Origin: Methylophaga sp. OBS3
GTDB lineage: Bacteria; Pseudomonadota; Gammaproteobacteria; Nitrosococcales; Methylophagaceae
DNA length: 64,000 bases
Direction: 5' to 3'
Assembly (NCBI RefSeq): GCF_026319325.1
Contig: NZ_JAPDMU010000005.1
Location: forward strand, 36,334-100,333
The notes under the pieces were generated by a model. It was given only the letters and a program-made list of their open reading frames with translations. It was not told the origin of the DNA and made no database searches. A program made the translations under genes and the position numbers. Positions 49,401 through 58,460 of the stretch are shown piece by piece (the stretch's first letter is position 1; the number at the start of each line of letters is the position of its first letter).

Positions 49401-50163
49401 TAACGACGCACAGAAAATGCTAAAACAAATCGTTGATGAGAAATGGCTAAAAGCTCGTGCAGTGATTGGTTTATTCCCGGCGAATACTGTTAACGACGAC
49501 GATATTGAAGTCTACACTGACGACAGTCGTGAAACCGTCAGAATGACGTTACATTCTCTGCGTCAGCAAAGTGAGAAGCCACCTGGTCGTCCGAATGCAT
49601 CCTTATCTGATTATTTGGCACCAAAAGACAGTGGCGTTCAGGATTATATTGGCGCTTTTGCGGTAACGGCGGGTATTGGTATTGATGAGCATGTCGCGCG
49701 TTTTGAAGCTGACCATGACGATTATCACAGCATTATGCTGAAAGCCTTGGCAGATCGATTGGCAGAAGCTCTAGCTGAACGGATGCATGAGCGAGTTCGT
49801 AAAGAGTTGTGGGGCTATAAAGCGGATGAGCAACTCGATAACGAAGCATTGATTGATGAGAAGTATCAGGGCATCAGACCTGCGCCGGGTTATCCAGCTT
49901 GCCCGGATCACACTGAAAAAGATCTGCTGTGGCAGTTACTCGATGTTGAACAGCGTATTGGCATGACGCTGACTGAAAGTTATGCGATGTTGCCAACAGC
50001 GGCGGTCAGCGGTTTCTATTTTGCGCACCCAGACTCGCGTTATTTTGGTCTTGGCAAAATTACGGAAGATCAGGTTAAAGATTACGCTCAACGTAAAAAC
50101 TGGGATATGGCGACTGCTGAGCGTTGGTTAGCGCCAGCACTTTCATATGATGGTGACGACTGA
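46465..50163 (+). CDS. metH: Cobalamin-dependent methionine synthase
   Basis: A 1232-aa four-module enzyme. The homocysteine-binding domain (~1-330) carries zinc cysteines (GLNCALG and GGCCGTT), then come the pterin domain (~350-620), the B12 cap and Rossmann domain with [12 protein letters not shown] (the His binds cobalt), and a C-terminal SAM activation domain (~900-1232, with [12 protein letters not shown]). It methylates homocysteine using methyltetrahydrofolate. The start is TTG at 46465 behind AGGAAAA; a six-codon ORF (46448-46468) overlaps it. slyX follows with TGATG coupling. Confidence 0.97.
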   Translation: MTTVFEQVQQLLEQRILILDGGMGTMLQSYKLTEDDFRGERFTNHPCDVKGNNDLLSITQPQIIRDIHRAYFEAGADIVETNTFNGTSIAMADYQMEDLVYELNKVSAEIAREVADEFTKANPDKPRFVTGVLGPTNRTASISPDVNNPGFRNVSFDELVEAYLEAIRGLVDGGSDMLLVETVFDTLNAKAAVFAIETYFEQHQIHLPVMISGTITDASGRTLSGQTAEAFWNSLSHVQPLSIGLNCALGAEQLRQYVEELSLVSTSYVSAHPNAGLPNEFGEYDESPEAMAFHIKEWAESGFLNVIGGCCGTTPAHIKAIADAVAGVKPRQRPANKHHCRLSGLEPLNLTPDSLFTNIGERTNVTGSLRFAKLIKEGDFDTALEVARQQVENGAQIIDINMDEGMLDSQEAMVTFLNLVAAEPDISRVPIMIDSSKWEIIEAGLKCIQGKGIVNSISLKEGEEKFIEQAKLVRRYGAAVIVMAFDETGQADTRERKREICTRSYEILTEQVHFPPEDIIFDPNIFAVATGIEEHNNYAVDFIEATRDIKQALPHARVSGGVSNVSFSFRGNNPVREAIHAVFLYHAIKAGMDMGIVNAGQLAIYDDLPTELREHVEDVILNRRDDATDRLLAIADKYKGDGSVEKKEDLEWRSLPVVKRLEHALVKGIADFVDEDTEEARQQYAKPLEVIEGPLMDGMNVVGDLFGEGKMFLPQVVKSARVMKKAVAYLMPFIEAEKDDSTVSNSNGKILMATVKGDVHDIGKNIVGVVLQCNNFEIIDLGVMVPAQTILDTARKENVDIIGLSGLITPSLEEMAHMAKEMQRLGFDKPLMIGGATTSLIHTAVKIDPNYDGPVIYVKDASRAVGVAQNLVSKITRDDFVSKTKADYQTKREQHQGRKSTRRLLTLNQARANKTKIDWSAYQPKVPNQPGVTVLDDYPLSELIERIDWTPFFQSWELAGRYPRILSDEVVGEHATHLFNDAQKMLKQIVDEKWLKARAVIGLFPANTVNDDDIEVYTDDSRETVRMTLHSLRQQSEKPPGRPNASLSDYLAPKDSGVQDYIGAFAVTAGIGIDEHVARFEADHDDYHSIMLKALADRLAEALAERMHERVRKELWGYKADEQLDNEALIDEKYQGIRPAPGYPACPDHTEKDLLWQLLDVEQRIGMTLTESYAMLPTAAVSGFYFAHPDSRYFGLGKITEDQVKDYAQRKNWDMATAERWLAPALSYDGDD

Positions 50164-50366
50164 TGAATGACGATATTATTGAGCTGCAAACCCGTATCGC
50201 TTTTCAGGATGGGGTGATTGAGCAATTAAATCAGGTGGTCACCAAGCAGCAAAATCAAATTGATCGTTTGCAACGTCAGTTAGATAAATTGGGCGGTCAA
50301 GTTGAAACGCTGCAACACGATCAATTAATGCGTCAGGCCGACGAACCACCGCCACCGCATTACTAG
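50163..50366 (+). CDS. slyX: SlyX family protein
   Basis: A 67-aa SlyX protein, a short coiled coil (ELQTRIAFQDGVIEQLN, then QQNQIDRLQRQL) ending in the typical PPPPHY. The function is unknown. The ATG overlaps the metH stop as TGATG, and tmcA starts 2 bases later. Confidence 0.93.
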   Translation: MNDDIIELQTRIAFQDGVIEQLNQVVTKQQNQIDRLQRQLDKLGGQVETLQHDQLMRQADEPPPPHY

Positions 50367-50368
50367 GC

Positions 50369-52369
50369 ATGGCTGCAGCACAACGGCTTACGGTTTTTTG
50401 TCAGGGTGACGCAGAGGTTGCACGGCAAAATATCGAAGCCTATTTGGCTGCTCGGCCCAATTTAACTGTCTTGTGGTTAGCTGAGCAGCGCGATCCTGAT
50501 AAACAAATCATCAGTCAGTCTCAGGCAAACCAGTTTCTGGGGCAGGAAGTCGACCTGCTGGTTTTTGATGCTAGCCATCAATGTCGTCCTGATTCACTTG
50601 GCGCAGCACTTGGTACCTTACGTGGTGGCGGTATTTTTTTCCTATTACTGCCAGACACAACCGAAAGTTTTTGGCTGCAACGTTTTATCAAGTTCGCTAT
50701 TTCCTTTACAGCTAACACATCACAGGCCATGTTTTGGCGTTCTGGTGACAACTGGCCCCATTTGCCAGAAGTAACGCCAAAAAAGACACCGTTTTCCCTT
50801 ACCCAAGATCAACGCGCGGCTTTAGCTGCCATTGATAAAGTTATGCACGGGCATCGTCGTCGGCCACTGTTAATAACTGCTGATCGTGGCCGTGGTAAAT
50901 CAGCTGTGTTGGGTATCGCTGCTGCGAACTTTATTAAGCGAGGTAAAACTCAAATATTGGTGACTGCACCTTCAAAAGCAGCGGTAGTCACTTTATATCA
51001 GCATGCGTCAAAACAATTGGGGTGCGAGAGCAATGACCCAACATTGTTGGCGTCTATTCGTTTTATGGCACCAGAGCAATTGCTGCATAAGCTCCCTGAG
51101 ACTGATTTACTGCTGGTGGATGAGGCGGCGGCGTTACCCCAGGCTGTATTACATAAACTTGTAAAACATTACGCGCGAGTGGTGTTTGCCAGCACATTGC
51201 ATGGTTATGAAGGCTCTGGTTCGGGTTTTAAATTGCAGTTTGCCAAACTGCTCGATGAAGCAGCACCAGGTTGGCAAGAAATGAAATTGACCATGCCGGT
51301 TCGTTGGGCAGTTGATGATGCACTGGAGCAGTTTAGTTATCAGGCATTGTTGCTAAACACCACGCAAGAAAACCCAACTGAAACTGAGAATGGAACGATA
51401 GTATTTAACACTGTTTCACCAAAACAGTTATTAGCTGATGAAAAATTGCTGCAGCAATTATTTGCACTGTTAGTAAATGCCCATTACCGGACTAGGCCAT
51501 CTGATTTACAAGCCATTTTAGATGATGACAACCGCACAACTTACCTTTTGTTTAAAGGCGCCGTTTTAATTGGTGCCGGCTGGATTAATCAGGAAGGACC
51601 ATTAGCAGAAAACTTGGCTTTGGCAGTCCATCAAGGCCAACGACGTTTACCGAGTCAATTATTACCCCAGAGTTTATTGACCCAAGCTGGCGATCTGCAA
51701 GCAGGTTCTTTGAATTACCAGCGAATCATACGCATTGCTATACAGGCGGAGTACCAACAACAGGGGTACGGCACACAGCTATTAAACGGCATCGAAGCAG
51801 AGTTGCCTACCAACACAGATATTCTTGGCTGTAGCTTTGCTTTTCAAGAAGCGGTTTATGCGTTTTGGTTTAAAAATGCTTTTAAACCAGTTCGTTTAGG
51901 CTTACATGAAGATACCGTCAGTGCCGGTAGGGCGGTGGTCATGCTAAAGCCAAAATCAGCAAGCGGGGAGAGGCTGATTGGGTTGTTACAAACTCGTTTA
52001 GCTGAACAATGGCCGACATTATTACCACGTTATTATGCAGACTTGCCTGCTTCGCAAGTTAAATTAATAAGCGAAAGTTTGCCTTTGTCTTCCTTAAATT
52101 TATCCGCGATGGATAAAGCGGACATCGCTGGATTTATCCATGGACAGAGAGCGCTGGAGTTTAGTTTTGTACCGATGTTGAAATGGCTTTGGGATATGGT
52201 GTCAGAAGCAAAATTGACCAATATTACGGTTGAGCAGCAAGCTTTGTTAATAGAGGTTTTTTTACAGCAAAAGCCAATAACGGTTGTTTGCCAGCAGCAT
52301 CAACTCTCGGGGCAAAAAGCCTTATTAAAGGCTTTAAGAGATTGTTTAAGCAGCTTGTGGTCTGACTAA
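50369..52369 (+). CDS. tmcA: tRNA(Met) cytidine acetyltransferase
   Basis: A 666-aa enzyme that makes N4-acetylcytidine at the wobble base of elongator tRNA-Met. A DUF1726 start, an RNA-helicase-like module with Walker A (TADRGRGKSAVLG) and LLVDEAAALP, and a GNAT domain (~460-530, AEYQQQGYGTQLL) are in order. All key motifs are intact. Its last 24 bases overlap the convergent Rieske gene. Confidence 0.95.
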   Translation: MAAAQRLTVFCQGDAEVARQNIEAYLAARPNLTVLWLAEQRDPDKQIISQSQANQFLGQEVDLLVFDASHQCRPDSLGAALGTLRGGGIFFLLLPDTTESFWLQRFIKFAISFTANTSQAMFWRSGDNWPHLPEVTPKKTPFSLTQDQRAALAAIDKVMHGHRRRPLLITADRGRGKSAVLGIAAANFIKRGKTQILVTAPSKAAVVTLYQHASKQLGCESNDPTLLASIRFMAPEQLLHKLPETDLLLVDEAAALPQAVLHKLVKHYARVVFASTLHGYEGSGSGFKLQFAKLLDEAAPGWQEMKLTMPVRWAVDDALEQFSYQALLLNTTQENPTETENGTIVFNTVSPKQLLADEKLLQQLFALLVNAHYRTRPSDLQAILDDDNRTTYLLFKGAVLIGAGWINQEGPLAENLALAVHQGQRRLPSQLLPQSLLTQAGDLQAGSLNYQRIIRIAIQAEYQQQGYGTQLLNGIEAELPTNTDILGCSFAFQEAVYAFWFKNAFKPVRLGLHEDTVSAGRAVVMLKPKSASGERLIGLLQTRLAEQWPTLLPRYYADLPASQVKLISESLPLSSLNLSAMDKADIAGFIHGQRALEFSFVPMLKWLWDMVSEAKLTNITVEQQALLIEVFLQQKPITVVCQQHQLSGQKALLKALRDCLSSLWSD

Positions 52370-52699
52370 GTAAATATCACCTGCTGTATCGGTTTCGATA
52401 TTGAGTAATGTCAGGCTTTGACCACGACATGGTCCTGAAATACACAAACCATTATCTGGGTTAAACAATGCACCATGTGTACTGCACTGGATGTGAGTTT
52501 CCTCTAATGACATGAATGCATCAGGTTGCCAATTAAGCGGAATACCTAAATGTGGGCAGTGATTTAGGTAAGCGTATACTTTGCCTTCAAACCGTAAGAG
52601 AAAACCAGCCAGCTTGTCATCAGCAATCGTGACTTCAAACTCTTTTGGGGCATTTTCCTTGAGCGCTTTTTCAGTCATCAGATAAACGCGGTCAGTCAT
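52346..52699 (-). CDS. Rieske 2Fe-2S ferredoxin-like protein
   Basis: A 117-aa soluble Rieske protein. The cluster ligands are CPH (NHCPHLGIPLNW) and CSTH (IQCSTHGALFNPDNG), the classical C-x-H and C-x-x-H pair. There are no oxygenase domains, so it is a stand-alone electron carrier or regulator (NirD-like size). It precedes nothing by function I can name; the PfkB gene ends 8 bp upstream. Confidence 0.9.
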   Translation of the reverse strand: MTDRVYLMTEKALKENAPKEFEVTIADDKLAGFLLRFEGKVYAYLNHCPHLGIPLNWQPDAFMSLEETHIQCSTHGALFNPDNGLCISGPCRGQSLTLLNIETDTAGDIYLVRPQAA

Positions 52700-52707
52700 A
52701 GTGTCAT

Positions 52708-53571
52708 TTATTCCATAATTCGGTGTAAATCAGCAAAGCCATGTTGGCTACATTTGAGGCCTGCGAGTTGGCTGGCAAATTCTAAAACAGCGTTATCTGG
52801 CCATTGATTTACCATGCCATGAATTAGGCCAGCATTCAAAGTATCACCAGCACCTAATGTATCAACTACGCTCGTTAATGCTGTCGCCGGCTGAAGTCCA
52901 ATCTGATCATCAAATTTATAGCCAATACCATCCGCTCCCCAACTACACGTTGCTTTAGCTGCAGGAAAATTTTTTAAGAACCTGAGGGCATTATCAAACC
53001 CAGCTGCTTTGGCAAAAGGCTGTGAAGCCATGATAAATGAGGCGTTATCGAGCAGTTGTTCTATACCATCTCTTGGTTTTTCAAATTCAACTGAGCGTGG
53101 TATTTCCGGGTAATGCTTGGTCGCGTAGGCTAACATTTTTAAGGTTTCGGAAATATTACGACCTTCGAAATGAATCCAGTCGTAGCTACTTAAGTCAATT
53201 GCTTGGAAAGCGTCGAATGCTAATTCAGGGCAGTCACGATGATGCACAATGGTGCGGCTACCATTTTTGGCATTGACGGTAATGTAAGAGGTTGGCATTT
53301 TGCCGTTTTCAAGCCGCTGGCAATGCTGATAATTGACCTGATAATTATCAAACTCCTGCGTGATCAAAGCGAGGTCAGGTTCGTCGATAAGCACCCCAAC
53401 AAAATCTACCTGATGACCCAGTTGACTTAATACAATGGCGGTATTACTTGCATTACCGCCACGGCATTGCTGTTGTGATATAGCGCGGACTTCGTCATCT
53501 TCAGCTGGGTAAGTTGCCACCAGATTGATAATATCAAGGGTGGCGATCCCAACAGTTAAAATCCGCGCCAT
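52708..53571 (-). CDS. PfkB family sugar kinase
   Basis: A 287-aa ribokinase-fold kinase with the C-terminal signature DTLGAGDTLNAGLIHG (catalytic Asp) and the N-terminal GGNASNTAIVLSQLG. Its shape resembles ketohexokinase/ribokinase types; the substrate is not clear. It shares a strand with adk, 14 bp upstream, and may be co-transcribed. Confidence 0.9.
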   Translation of the reverse strand: MARILTVGIATLDIINLVATYPAEDDEVRAISQQQCRGGNASNTAIVLSQLGHQVDFVGVLIDEPDLALITQEFDNYQVNYQHCQRLENGKMPTSYITVNAKNGSRTIVHHRDCPELAFDAFQAIDLSSYDWIHFEGRNISETLKMLAYATKHYPEIPRSVEFEKPRDGIEQLLDNASFIMASQPFAKAAGFDNALRFLKNFPAAKATCSWGADGIGYKFDDQIGLQPATALTSVVDTLGAGDTLNAGLIHGMVNQWPDNAVLEFASQLAGLKCSQHGFADLHRIME

Positions 53572-53585
53572 ACCTTTCTAGAAAC

Positions 53586-54233
53586 TTAGAGTTTCTCGAA
53601 GATCTCGCAGACGGCATTGGTGATTTGGTTGATATCACCAGTACCTTTAATCGCATGTAACTTGTCTTTTGATTGGTAGTAACCGATCAATGGCGCTGTT
53701 TGTTCTTCGTAGACTTTTAAACGATTCCCAATGGTTTCTTCATTATCGTCTTGGCGTTGGAACAATTCGCCACCACATTTATCACATTCACCTTCTTTTT
53801 GCGGTGGTGATAAATGTACGTTAAAAATGGCGCCACAGCTTTTACATGTACGACGACCAGTCAGACGTTGCATCAACTCTTCAAAAGGAACATCGAGTAA
53901 CACCACACCTTCTAATGGCTGACCAACTTCACTCAGCATCGTGTCTAATGCTTCTGCTTGTGGAATATTGCGTGGGAAACCATCAAGAATGTAGCCGTTT
54001 TGAGCATCATCTTGCGACAAACGTTCACGAATAAGACCAATGACGATATCGTCAGAAACTAGTGCACCGGCATCCATCGCAGATTTGGCTTTTTTACCCA
54101 GCTCGCTGCCATCAGCAACTGCCGCGCGCAGTAAATCACCAGTAGAGATTTGTGGAATAGTGAAGTGTTTGGCTAAAAATACGCCTTGTGTACCCTTGCC
54201 GGAACCCGGCGCGCCAAGTAATACGGTTCTCAT
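53586..54233 (-). CDS. adk: Adenylate kinase (zinc-type LID)
   Basis: A 215-aa adenylate kinase converting ATP and AMP to ADP. The P-loop is LGAPGSGKGTQ, the AMP site has STGDLLRAAV, and DGFPRNIPQAE is standard. The LID has four cysteines (CKSCG and CDKCG) that bind zinc, a variant found in Gram-positives and some proteobacteria but not in E. coli. Confidence 0.97.
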   Translation of the reverse strand: MRTVLLGAPGSGKGTQGVFLAKHFTIPQISTGDLLRAAVADGSELGKKAKSAMDAGALVSDDIVIGLIRERLSQDDAQNGYILDGFPRNIPQAEALDTMLSEVGQPLEGVVLLDVPFEELMQRLTGRRTCKSCGAIFNVHLSPPQKEGECDKCGGELFQRQDDNEETIGNRLKVYEEQTAPLIGYYQSKDKLHAIKGTGDINQITNAVCEIFEKL

Positions 54234-54272
54234 GTTTGCCTCTTACGCTTTAAATAATATGTTGTTATGAAT

Positions 54273-55130
54273 TTAGTTTTCAGGTCGCATTAATGCGGCT
54301 AGTGTATCAAGCTGGTCGCTGACATTTGCCAGCAAAGACTCAATAGCACTTGTTTCGAGATTTAATGATTGCCAAGCCTGTGGATCGAGAGGTGGCACAT
54401 GTTGATCACCATTGTGACCAAATGGCACGCTGCTCACCAATACATCAGCAATATGCACAATATTTACGTCTATCGCAGGTTGTGGGGCCGATGACGGTAC
54501 GTGATGATATCGTGCAACGACAGCCAGTGATTCTGGAAGTCGCCAGTTCTGTATCAGTACAGCACCGACTTCACCATGATCAAAACCAATCAAACGCTTT
54601 TCTGCTTCGTGTAACACTTCATGCCCAAAGCGAGCGCTATTGATTGCTTCACGCGCAAGTTCCGGTACTGACTGATACAACACTAAGCTGCCAATATTGT
54701 GCAGAAGTCCAGCAATAAAATATGGTTCTGGTTGATTTTGATGCGTCGCTTCAGCTAAATATTTTGCTGTAATTGCACACGCTAAACTGTGTCGCCAAAA
54801 AGTATCCATATCCATCAAATTCGATGGGATACCACGAAAAGCATTCATCACTGACGTCGCTAAAACAAGATGCGTCAGCTCACGAGTACCAATAATGGTG
54901 ATCGCTCGTGAAATGGTTTTGATTTGTGACGGGAAGCCATAAAAAGGGCTATTGACGATTTTAAGCAATCGAGTGGTGAGCGCTGGATCGGTATTAATGA
55001 CTGCGCTGATGTCATCAATTGCACTATCCGGATCACTAATTAACGCGTCCAGCCGAGCATAGGTGGTTGGCGCTGAAACTAAATCCAACGATTTATTGAC
55101 CAGTGATTGCGGCGTCAGCGTGAGTGTCAT
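54273..55130 (-). CDS. HDOD domain signalling protein (second copy)
   Basis: A 285-aa HDOD protein like the one at 4796-5641 but clearly different in sequence (PTTYARLDALISDPDSA, then LLKIVNSPFYGFPSQIKTISRA and GLLHNIGSLVLYQ). It starts one base after the stop of the 49-aa gene and shares its strand with sppA and adk. It is likely a signalling regulator without its own enzyme activity. Confidence 0.9.
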   Translation of the reverse strand: MTLTLTPQSLVNKSLDLVSAPTTYARLDALISDPDSAIDDISAVINTDPALTTRLLKIVNSPFYGFPSQIKTISRAITIIGTRELTHLVLATSVMNAFRGIPSNLMDMDTFWRHSLACAITAKYLAEATHQNQPEPYFIAGLLHNIGSLVLYQSVPELAREAINSARFGHEVLHEAEKRLIGFDHGEVGAVLIQNWRLPESLAVVARYHHVPSSAPQPAIDVNIVHIADVLVSSVPFGHNGDQHVPPLDPQAWQSLNLETSAIESLLANVSDQLDTLAALMRPEN

Positions 55131-55131
55131 C

Positions 55132-55281
55132 TTAGTCAGTCTCTGGTGGCGCTGATTTTGTCAGTTGAAAGTTGAACAATACCTGCATCAATGGATGCGT
55201 CAAATCTGTATAGCGAAATAGCTCTACACGATCTTGAAGTGTCGACTCTTCAAATTCATTGGCAGGTATAAAATCGCTCAT
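55132..55281 (-). CDS. 49-aa protein, unknown, coupled to sppA
   Basis: An open frame of 49 codons (MSDFIPANEFEESTLQDRV... ending KSAPPETD) starts in a TAATG overlap with sppA and ends one base before the HDOD start. It is acidic, with a hydrophobic centre (HPLMQVLFNFQL). Tight packing on both sides and absence of frame breaks argue that it is real. I recognise no family. Confidence 0.65.
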   Translation of the reverse strand: MSDFIPANEFEESTLQDRVELFRYTDLTHPLMQVLFNFQLTKSAPPETD

Positions 55282-56270
55282 TAGCGCAAACTCCAGTGAC
55301 TGCTACTTTGTAACATTTGTCCGATGCTTGCACCGAGTTTACCGGCAAAACGATCAAGATAGTTAGGTCTTGGTGTGTAATCAACGATCTCTTCTGCACC
55401 AACGATGTCACGGGCAACCATACTACTGCTACCCAAGCCATCAATAAGGCCTAACCCAAGTGCTTGTTCGCCCGACCAGAATAGACCTGAAAATAATTTG
55501 TCATCTTCGGCATTAATACGATCGCCACGGCCAGTTTTGACCACATCGATAAATTGTTGGTGTACGTTTGCCAGCATGTCATTGGCATGCTCAACATCCG
55601 TTTCTTTCAGCGGCATAAATGGGTCGAGAAATGATTTATTTTGTCCGGCAGTTAGCGAACGGCGCTCGATACCTAATTTGTCGATAGCTTCAGTAAAACC
55701 AAAGCTATCCATACGCACACCGATAGAGCCAACAATACTGGCCTTATCAGCATAAATTTCATCTGCTGCAACAGCGATGTAATAGCCACCTGATGCACAA
55801 ATATCTTGGACAACCGCATAAACAGGGAAATCAGGACGAGTTTGTTTTAAACGGCGAATTTCGTCGTTGATAATGCCTGATTGGACTGGGCTGCCGCCAG
55901 GTGTGTTGAGTCGTAAGATTAATGCTTGAGCTTCATTGGATTTGAAAGCATTACGAATGCCTGTGACCACCGTATCGGCGTTGGCATCTGCATCCGCACT
56001 GATGACACCAGTAATATCAACCAATGCTGTGTGCTGACCGGTTTGCATACTTTTTTCGCCACCCGGCAACATTAAAAACATGAAGGCGAATAGGTATAGT
56101 AGGAATAAGCCCTTGAAAACGTAACCCCAGCGACGACTATTACGTTGTTCTTTGATGGCAGCATAAGCAAGATCTTGCAGTACTTTACGTTCCCACTGCG
56201 GCGAATCAGCACTGTCTGAAGTTTGTGAGCTTGCTTTGTGATCGTTTGGAAAATCACCAAATGTTGCCAT
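55281..56270 (-). CDS. sppA: Signal peptide peptidase SppA (36K type)
   Basis: A 329-aa membrane serine protease with one N-terminal helix (~residues 50-67, GLFLLYLFAFMFLML) and a ClpP/crotonase-like S49 domain. The catalytic Ser-Lys pair lies in the DICASGGYYIAVAAD (Ser) and later DSFGFTEAIDKLGI (Lys side) regions. It degrades leftover signal peptides. The order rne, rluC, HAD phosphatase, sppA is as in pseudomonads. Confidence 0.94.
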   Translation of the reverse strand: MATFGDFPNDHKASSQTSDSADSPQWERKVLQDLAYAAIKEQRNSRRWGYVFKGLFLLYLFAFMFLMLPGGEKSMQTGQHTALVDITGVISADADANADTVVTGIRNAFKSNEAQALILRLNTPGGSPVQSGIINDEIRRLKQTRPDFPVYAVVQDICASGGYYIAVAADEIYADKASIVGSIGVRMDSFGFTEAIDKLGIERRSLTAGQNKSFLDPFMPLKETDVEHANDMLANVHQQFIDVVKTGRGDRINAEDDKLFSGLFWSGEQALGLGLIDGLGSSSMVARDIVGAEEIVDYTPRPNYLDRFAGKLGASIGQMLQSSSHWSLR

Positions 56271-56311
56271 GTGCCGGAATCCTACGGTCTATTAAAAGGA
56301 GCTACATCATA

Positions 56312-56971
56312 TCAAAACGTAGCGTATCTGCTATCAAGCCAACTTTCTAATCCATATAAATCATCGACAATCGTCTCAGGATCGCATGCTGCTAGCGAGG
56401 CATAGTCATGGGCACCATGGCTGATACCAACACTTTTTGTGCCAGCATTTTTGGCCATTAACAGATCAAATTCAGTGTCACCAATCATCAATGTTTCTGT
56501 CGGCATCACGCCACAGAAATCCATGATTTCGTTGAGCATGTGCGGGTTAGGTTTTGAATGCGACTCATCAGCGCAGCGGGTTGTCACAAACATGTTACCT
56601 AAACCGGTTTCACCAAGCACTTTATTAAGACCGCGTCGGCTTTTTCCTGTTGCGACACCAAGCATGATGTTTTGAGCGGCAAGCTTTTGTAGTACGACGC
56701 GAGCATTAGCAAAAAGAGGGGCTTCAAAAGGATGGTTAAGCCAAATTTCACGATATTTATCGGCTAAGGCCTGTGCCTGAATTGCATTGCTGTCTGGATA
56801 GAGTGTCTTGACGGCTTCAGGTAACCCTAAACCAATAATATGACTAATCTGCTTATCGGTAAGTGTTGGCATGCCAAGTTTTTGAATTGCCTCACGCATA
56901 CAAAACACGATGTGGCCAGTAGAGTCCATCAAAGTGCCATCCCAATCGAAAACAATTAGTGAGTAGGCCAT
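56312..56971 (-). CDS. HAD phosphatase, phosphoglycolate phosphatase-like
   Basis: A 219-aa HAD hydrolase. Motif I is VFDWDGTLMDS (both catalytic Asp residues), motif II VATGKSRRGL and motif IV MIGDTEFDLLMAKNAG. This Gph-like enzyme follows rluC in many gammaproteobacteria; its substrate is not settled. Confidence 0.92.
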   Translation of the reverse strand: MAYSLIVFDWDGTLMDSTGHIVFCMREAIQKLGMPTLTDKQISHIIGLGLPEAVKTLYPDSNAIQAQALADKYREIWLNHPFEAPLFANARVVLQKLAAQNIMLGVATGKSRRGLNKVLGETGLGNMFVTTRCADESHSKPNPHMLNEIMDFCGVMPTETLMIGDTEFDLLMAKNAGTKSVGISHGAHDYASLAACDPETIVDDLYGLESWLDSRYATF

Positions 56972-56980
56972 GTGTAATCT

Positions 56981-57931
56981 TTATTTTAGTTGCTTGATAA
57001 AATCTGTCAGTTCGTTTGGCAGTGGCGCGGTAAGCTGCAGTCGCTGCTCTGTTCCAGGGTGAGCGACATTTAATCGCCAAGCATGTAAAAACATGCGATT
57101 TAACCCTTTTTGTTTGAGCTGTTTGTTAAATTCTCGGTGTCCGTATTTACTGTCACCAGCTACGGGATGTTGGCTTGAAGCTGAATGTACACGAATCTGG
57201 TGGGTACGACCGGTAAACAGTTTGACTTCCATTAGCTGGCAGTCAGCAAATGTTTCTTTGACGATGAATTGGGTTTTTGATGGTTTACCAGCGTCATCAA
57301 CCACCACCATATTTTCACCGCCAATAACGGTATTTTTGAGTAATGGTTTTTCGACGATAAGGTCATCTTTAGGCCATTTACCATAAGTTAGCGTGAGGTA
57401 ACGTTTATCAATATCGTTGCCTCGCATTTGGTTTTGAAGATGGAGTAATGCATCACGACGCTTGGCCACTAATAAGCAACCTGAAGTATCACGGTCTAGA
57501 CGGTGTACTAGTTCCAAAAAAGGCGCGTCGGGACGCAATTTTTTGAGCGCTTCGATGACACCTGTTTGGATTTGCGTGCCAGCATGAACGGCTAAGCCTT
57601 CAGGTTTATTTAGCACCAGAAGCCAATCATCCTCATAAAGGATCTGCTCTTGAAGAATTTTTGCCAAACTATCGCTGACGTGGACGATATCGGTTTTTTC
57701 AGTAACGCGTAGAGGAGGCACACGGACTTCATCGCCAGCGGCTAGTTTATAAGTCTGTTTGACACGACCTTTGTTGACCCGAACCTCACCTTTGCGCAAT
57801 GCTCGATAAATTCGGCTTTTGGGAACACCTTTTTCTAGTGTTATCAAAAAATTATCGATACGTTGCCCAGCTTGTTCGGCACGTATAGTAATAAATTGGA
57901 CCGTTGGTGATTTTTGTTTGGGCTCGACCAT
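56981..57931 (-). CDS. rluC: 23S rRNA pseudouridine synthase RluC
   Basis: A 316-aa RluA-family synthase that modifies U955/2504/2580 of 23S rRNA. An S4 domain (~20-80, QRIDNFLITLEKGVPKSRIYRALRKGEVRVN) precedes the catalytic domain with HRLDRDTSGCLLVAK (catalytic Asp). RTHQIRVH is the usual partner motif. It is divergent from rne, as in E. coli, with 530 bp between. Confidence 0.96.
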   Translation of the reverse strand: MVEPKQKSPTVQFITIRAEQAGQRIDNFLITLEKGVPKSRIYRALRKGEVRVNKGRVKQTYKLAAGDEVRVPPLRVTEKTDIVHVSDSLAKILQEQILYEDDWLLVLNKPEGLAVHAGTQIQTGVIEALKKLRPDAPFLELVHRLDRDTSGCLLVAKRRDALLHLQNQMRGNDIDKRYLTLTYGKWPKDDLIVEKPLLKNTVIGGENMVVVDDAGKPSKTQFIVKETFADCQLMEVKLFTGRTHQIRVHSASSQHPVAGDSKYGHREFNKQLKQKGLNRMFLHAWRLNVAHPGTEQRLQLTAPLPNELTDFIKQLK

Positions 57932-58460
57932 CTATTTGAGAACTTTAATTTGCTTGCTGACAACGCACCGTACTGCTATATTCGTAGGTTGGTCTGTCCA
58001 TAAAATTGTTCAGTATACTGACTTTTCATAAAACAGGCCGGAATACCACGTCGCGCCCTACACAAAAGAAGCTAGGTTGATGCGGCGATAAGAAACGAAT
58101 TATATGACGCTGAACAGGGGTTCAGTGACAAATGGGGCCCGAGAGTCGGGTCTGTATGAGAATAATGGTTCCACGTCCCGGCGACAGCACAACAAACAGT
58201 AAAAATTGTAGCGGGCAGGACGGCAAGAAATAATCAAGGCATGGGCTGAAGGCAGTCCGTTTGCCACACGACTGCAGAACCCTATTGCAGTTAACAGAAA
58301 CGAAGAGCTGACGTCGCGCCGGCAGCATAGAAGCCAAGCCGGGCGCTGAAAATTTGATTATTTTGCGAATGCAGCTGATCTGCATGTCCACCTCAATGTA
58401 GCTACAGTTATATCTCGTAGCTAGCCGTGGGATGTGTGAGCCTCAAATTGAGGTTTATGC
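57932..58460 (+). promoter_or_regulatory. Long structured rne leader
   Basis: A gene-free 529-bp stretch before rne. A candidate extended -10 (TGCTATATT, 57974-57982) and a palindrome TCAGTATACTGA (58010-58021) lie near the start. After that come hairpins at 58108-58127 (CGCTGAAC/GTTCAGTG), 58136-58152, 58316-58346, 58369-58385 (ATGCAG/CTGCAT) and 58399-58423 (TAGCTAC/GTAGCTA). Two alternative stems share ACTGC (58252-58275 or 58271-58291). A final CCTC/GAGG hairpin (58441-58453) holds the GAGG ribosome site. In E. coli the rne leader lets RNase E cut its own mRNA; the same role is inferred here. Confidence 0.65.

Noticed and set aside
58122..58391. 89-aa minus-strand open frame in the rne leader
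   Set aside because: No ribosome site, Cys-rich random composition, and it lies opposite a strongly structured leader whose stems explain the sequence.
57932..58460. rne leader as RNase P RNA or tmRNA
   Set aside because: The conserved P4 and tRNA-like segments of these RNAs are not visible on either strand.
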